From NCBI GenBank assembly GCA_028824295.1, contig JAPPED010000001.1, positions 62,001 through 126,000 on the forward strand: a stretch of DNA of 64,000 bases, given 5' to 3'. Of this stretch, positions 62,993 through 64,000 are shown piece by piece (the first letter of the stretch is position 1; each line of letters opens with the position of its first letter). A model generated the notes under the pieces. That model was not told where the DNA came from and did not search any database. It saw only the letters and a program-made list of their open reading frames with translations. A program made the position numbers and the translations under genes. Source of the stretch: Rhodospirillales bacterium (lineage in GTDB: Bacteria > Pseudomonadota > Alphaproteobacteria > TMED109).

Positions 62993-64000
62993 CTAGTGCA
63001 CACTGGTCAGTGCGCGGGCGGACGCACGGGCCTGTGCGTCGACCGCGACGACGGCAGTGAAGTCATCAATGGGAGTATCCGGGAGCGTCGCCAAGACCTC
63101 CTCGGACACGGCGGTAATTCTCGGGAACGGCAGCGTGCCGTGGAGAAATGCGGCTACAGCTTCCTCGTTGGCAGCATTCAAGATCGTAGGAGCCGACCCC
63201 CCTTGTTGCAAGGCTTCGCGCGCGATTCGAAGGGCTGGAAAGCGCTCTGGATCCGGCTTCCGGAAGGTGAGGCAGCCTTGATCCGCCAAGTCAAGGCGAG
63301 GAAGTTCCAGCTCCATCCGATCCGGCCAGGCAAGTGCGCAAGCGATGGGTACGCGCATGTCCGGAATGCCGAGAACGGCACACAAGGTCCCGTCGACGTA
63401 CTCAACCAGTCCATGGACGAGTGATTGGGGATGGATAAGAACGTCAAGCTGGTCGGGTCGGACCGGAAACAGGTGCGCGGCTTCAATCAGCTCCAGCCCC
63501 TTGTTCATCATGGTGGCTGAATCCACCGAAATCTTTGCACCCATATTCCACACGGGATGGGCAACCGCGTCCTCGGGCGTGACCGACGAAAGACTGTCCG
63601 GGCTGCGATCGAGGAACGGGCCACCGGATGCCGTCAGGACCACCGCACGCACGCGTTCCGGCCGCTCCGAATCGAACACCTGGAAAATTGCGCTGTGCTC
63701 TGAATCCACCGGAATGATGCTGCCGCCTGACCGGGCGGCCACTCGCTTGAGGAGCGCCCCGGCACAAACCATGCTTTCCTTGTTGGCGAGGGCCACGGTA
63801 GCCCCTCGCTCCAAGGCCTTTGCAGTCGGCGTGAGCCCCGCTGCCCCGCCGATCGCCGCCATGACCCATTCCGCCGGTCGCGCACCAGCTTCGATCACAG
63901 CGTCTGCCCCGGCACCCACTTCGATCCCGGTACCCGCCAGTGCTTCCTCCAGGACCTTGGCCTGGCCCGTGTCCGCGATGGCTGCATACCTCGCGTTCAG
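62993..64000 (-). CDS. dxr: 1-deoxy-D-xylulose 5-phosphate reductoisomerase (5' end outside the window)
   Basis: The last 335 residues of the MEP-pathway enzyme that makes 2-C-methylerythritol 4-phosphate. Active-site motifs are [53 protein letters not shown] (split: [20 protein letters not shown]) and [12 protein letters not shown]. The NADPH-binding N-terminus is cut by the window end at 64000. It is the first visible gene of the dxr-to-gltA operon. Confidence 0.95.
   Translation of the reverse strand: MNARYAAIADTGQAKVLEEALAGTGIEVGAGADAVIEAGARPAEWVMAAIGGAAGLTPTAKALERGATVALANKESMVCAGALLKRVAARSGGSIIPVDSEHSAIFQVFDSERPERVRAVVLTASGGPFLDRSPDSLSSVTPEDAVAHPVWNMGAKISVDSATMMNKGLELIEAAHLFPVRPDQLDVLIHPQSLVHGLVEYVDGTLCAVLGIPDMRVPIACALAWPDRMELELPRLDLADQGCLTFRKPDPERFPALRIAREALQQGGSAPTILNAANEEAVAAFLHGTLPFPRITAVSEEVLATLPDTPIDDFTAVVAVDAQARASARALTSVH

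Noticed and set aside
1-64000. CRISPR array, prophage, toxin-antitoxin or secondary-metabolite cluster
   Set aside because: No regularly spaced repeats, phage structural genes, toxin-antitoxin pairs or biosynthetic megasynthases were found on reading both strands.

Overview
The window reads as a GC-rich alphaproteobacterial chromosome. The evidence is a typical alphaproteobacterial order dxr-rseP-bamA-ompH-lpxD-fabZ-lpxA-lpxI-lpxB followed by gltA, a uvrC-pgsA-moaD-moaE block, LpxI rather than LpxH, and an Fdh3-type formate dehydrogenase island. Gene ends overlap often (ATGA/GTGA), so most genes sit in compact operons. No rRNA, tRNA or CRISPR array was recognised.

Left part (1-16.9 kb), uptake and catabolism of organic acids and aromatics. 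A TakP-like TRAP binding protein runs into the 5' end of gdhA. A single-chain biotin-dependent acyl-CoA carboxylase and a nitronate monooxygenase follow. A complete LivKHMGF-type ABC transporter converges on a boxC-boxB-bclA operon: benzoate-CoA ligase, benzoyl-CoA epoxidase oxygenase subunit and ring-opening lyase of the aerobic CoA-dependent ('box') benzoate pathway. An alpha/beta hydrolase is divergent from it. The reductase BoxA and the semialdehyde dehydrogenase BoxD are not in the window.

Middle left (17-25 kb), a decaying stretch followed by envelope genes. A frameshifted TnpB remnant lies inside 15-bp perfect inverted repeats. Next come a formamidase-like hydrolase and an FAD-linked oxidase, each interrupted by one in-frame stop. 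Intact mltB and rlpA (murein) and a porin follow.

Middle (25.8-39 kb), regulation and housekeeping: a MarR/OmpR/EnvZ-like operon, ilvE, moaE/moaD, pirin, pgsA, uvrC, folB, a FolM-like reductase, uvrB and an aminotransferase.

39-52.6 kb is a molybdenum-enzyme island. It holds mobA, fdhD, a DUF6494-like gene, a bacterial voltage-gated sodium channel, and the formate dehydrogenase genes (cytochrome b, Fe-S and catalytic subunits plus two small exported proteins). Beyond a group II intron lies an IorAB-like molybdenum hydroxylase. The intron sits exactly behind the terminator of the hydroxylase operon, and its reverse transcriptase is broken by what looks like a leftover IS21-type end.

Right part (52.7-64 kb): citrate synthase, glyoxalase I, then the lipid A / outer-membrane assembly operon ending in a partial dxr.

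The most unusual points are the intron with its embedded IS end, the TnpB remnant bounded by inverted repeats, the pair of nonsense-broken genes, an FdhD with a displaced CxxC motif, the sodium channel inside the formate dehydrogenase locus, and the box operon without boxA. I saw no convincing wholly new defence or biosynthetic system.
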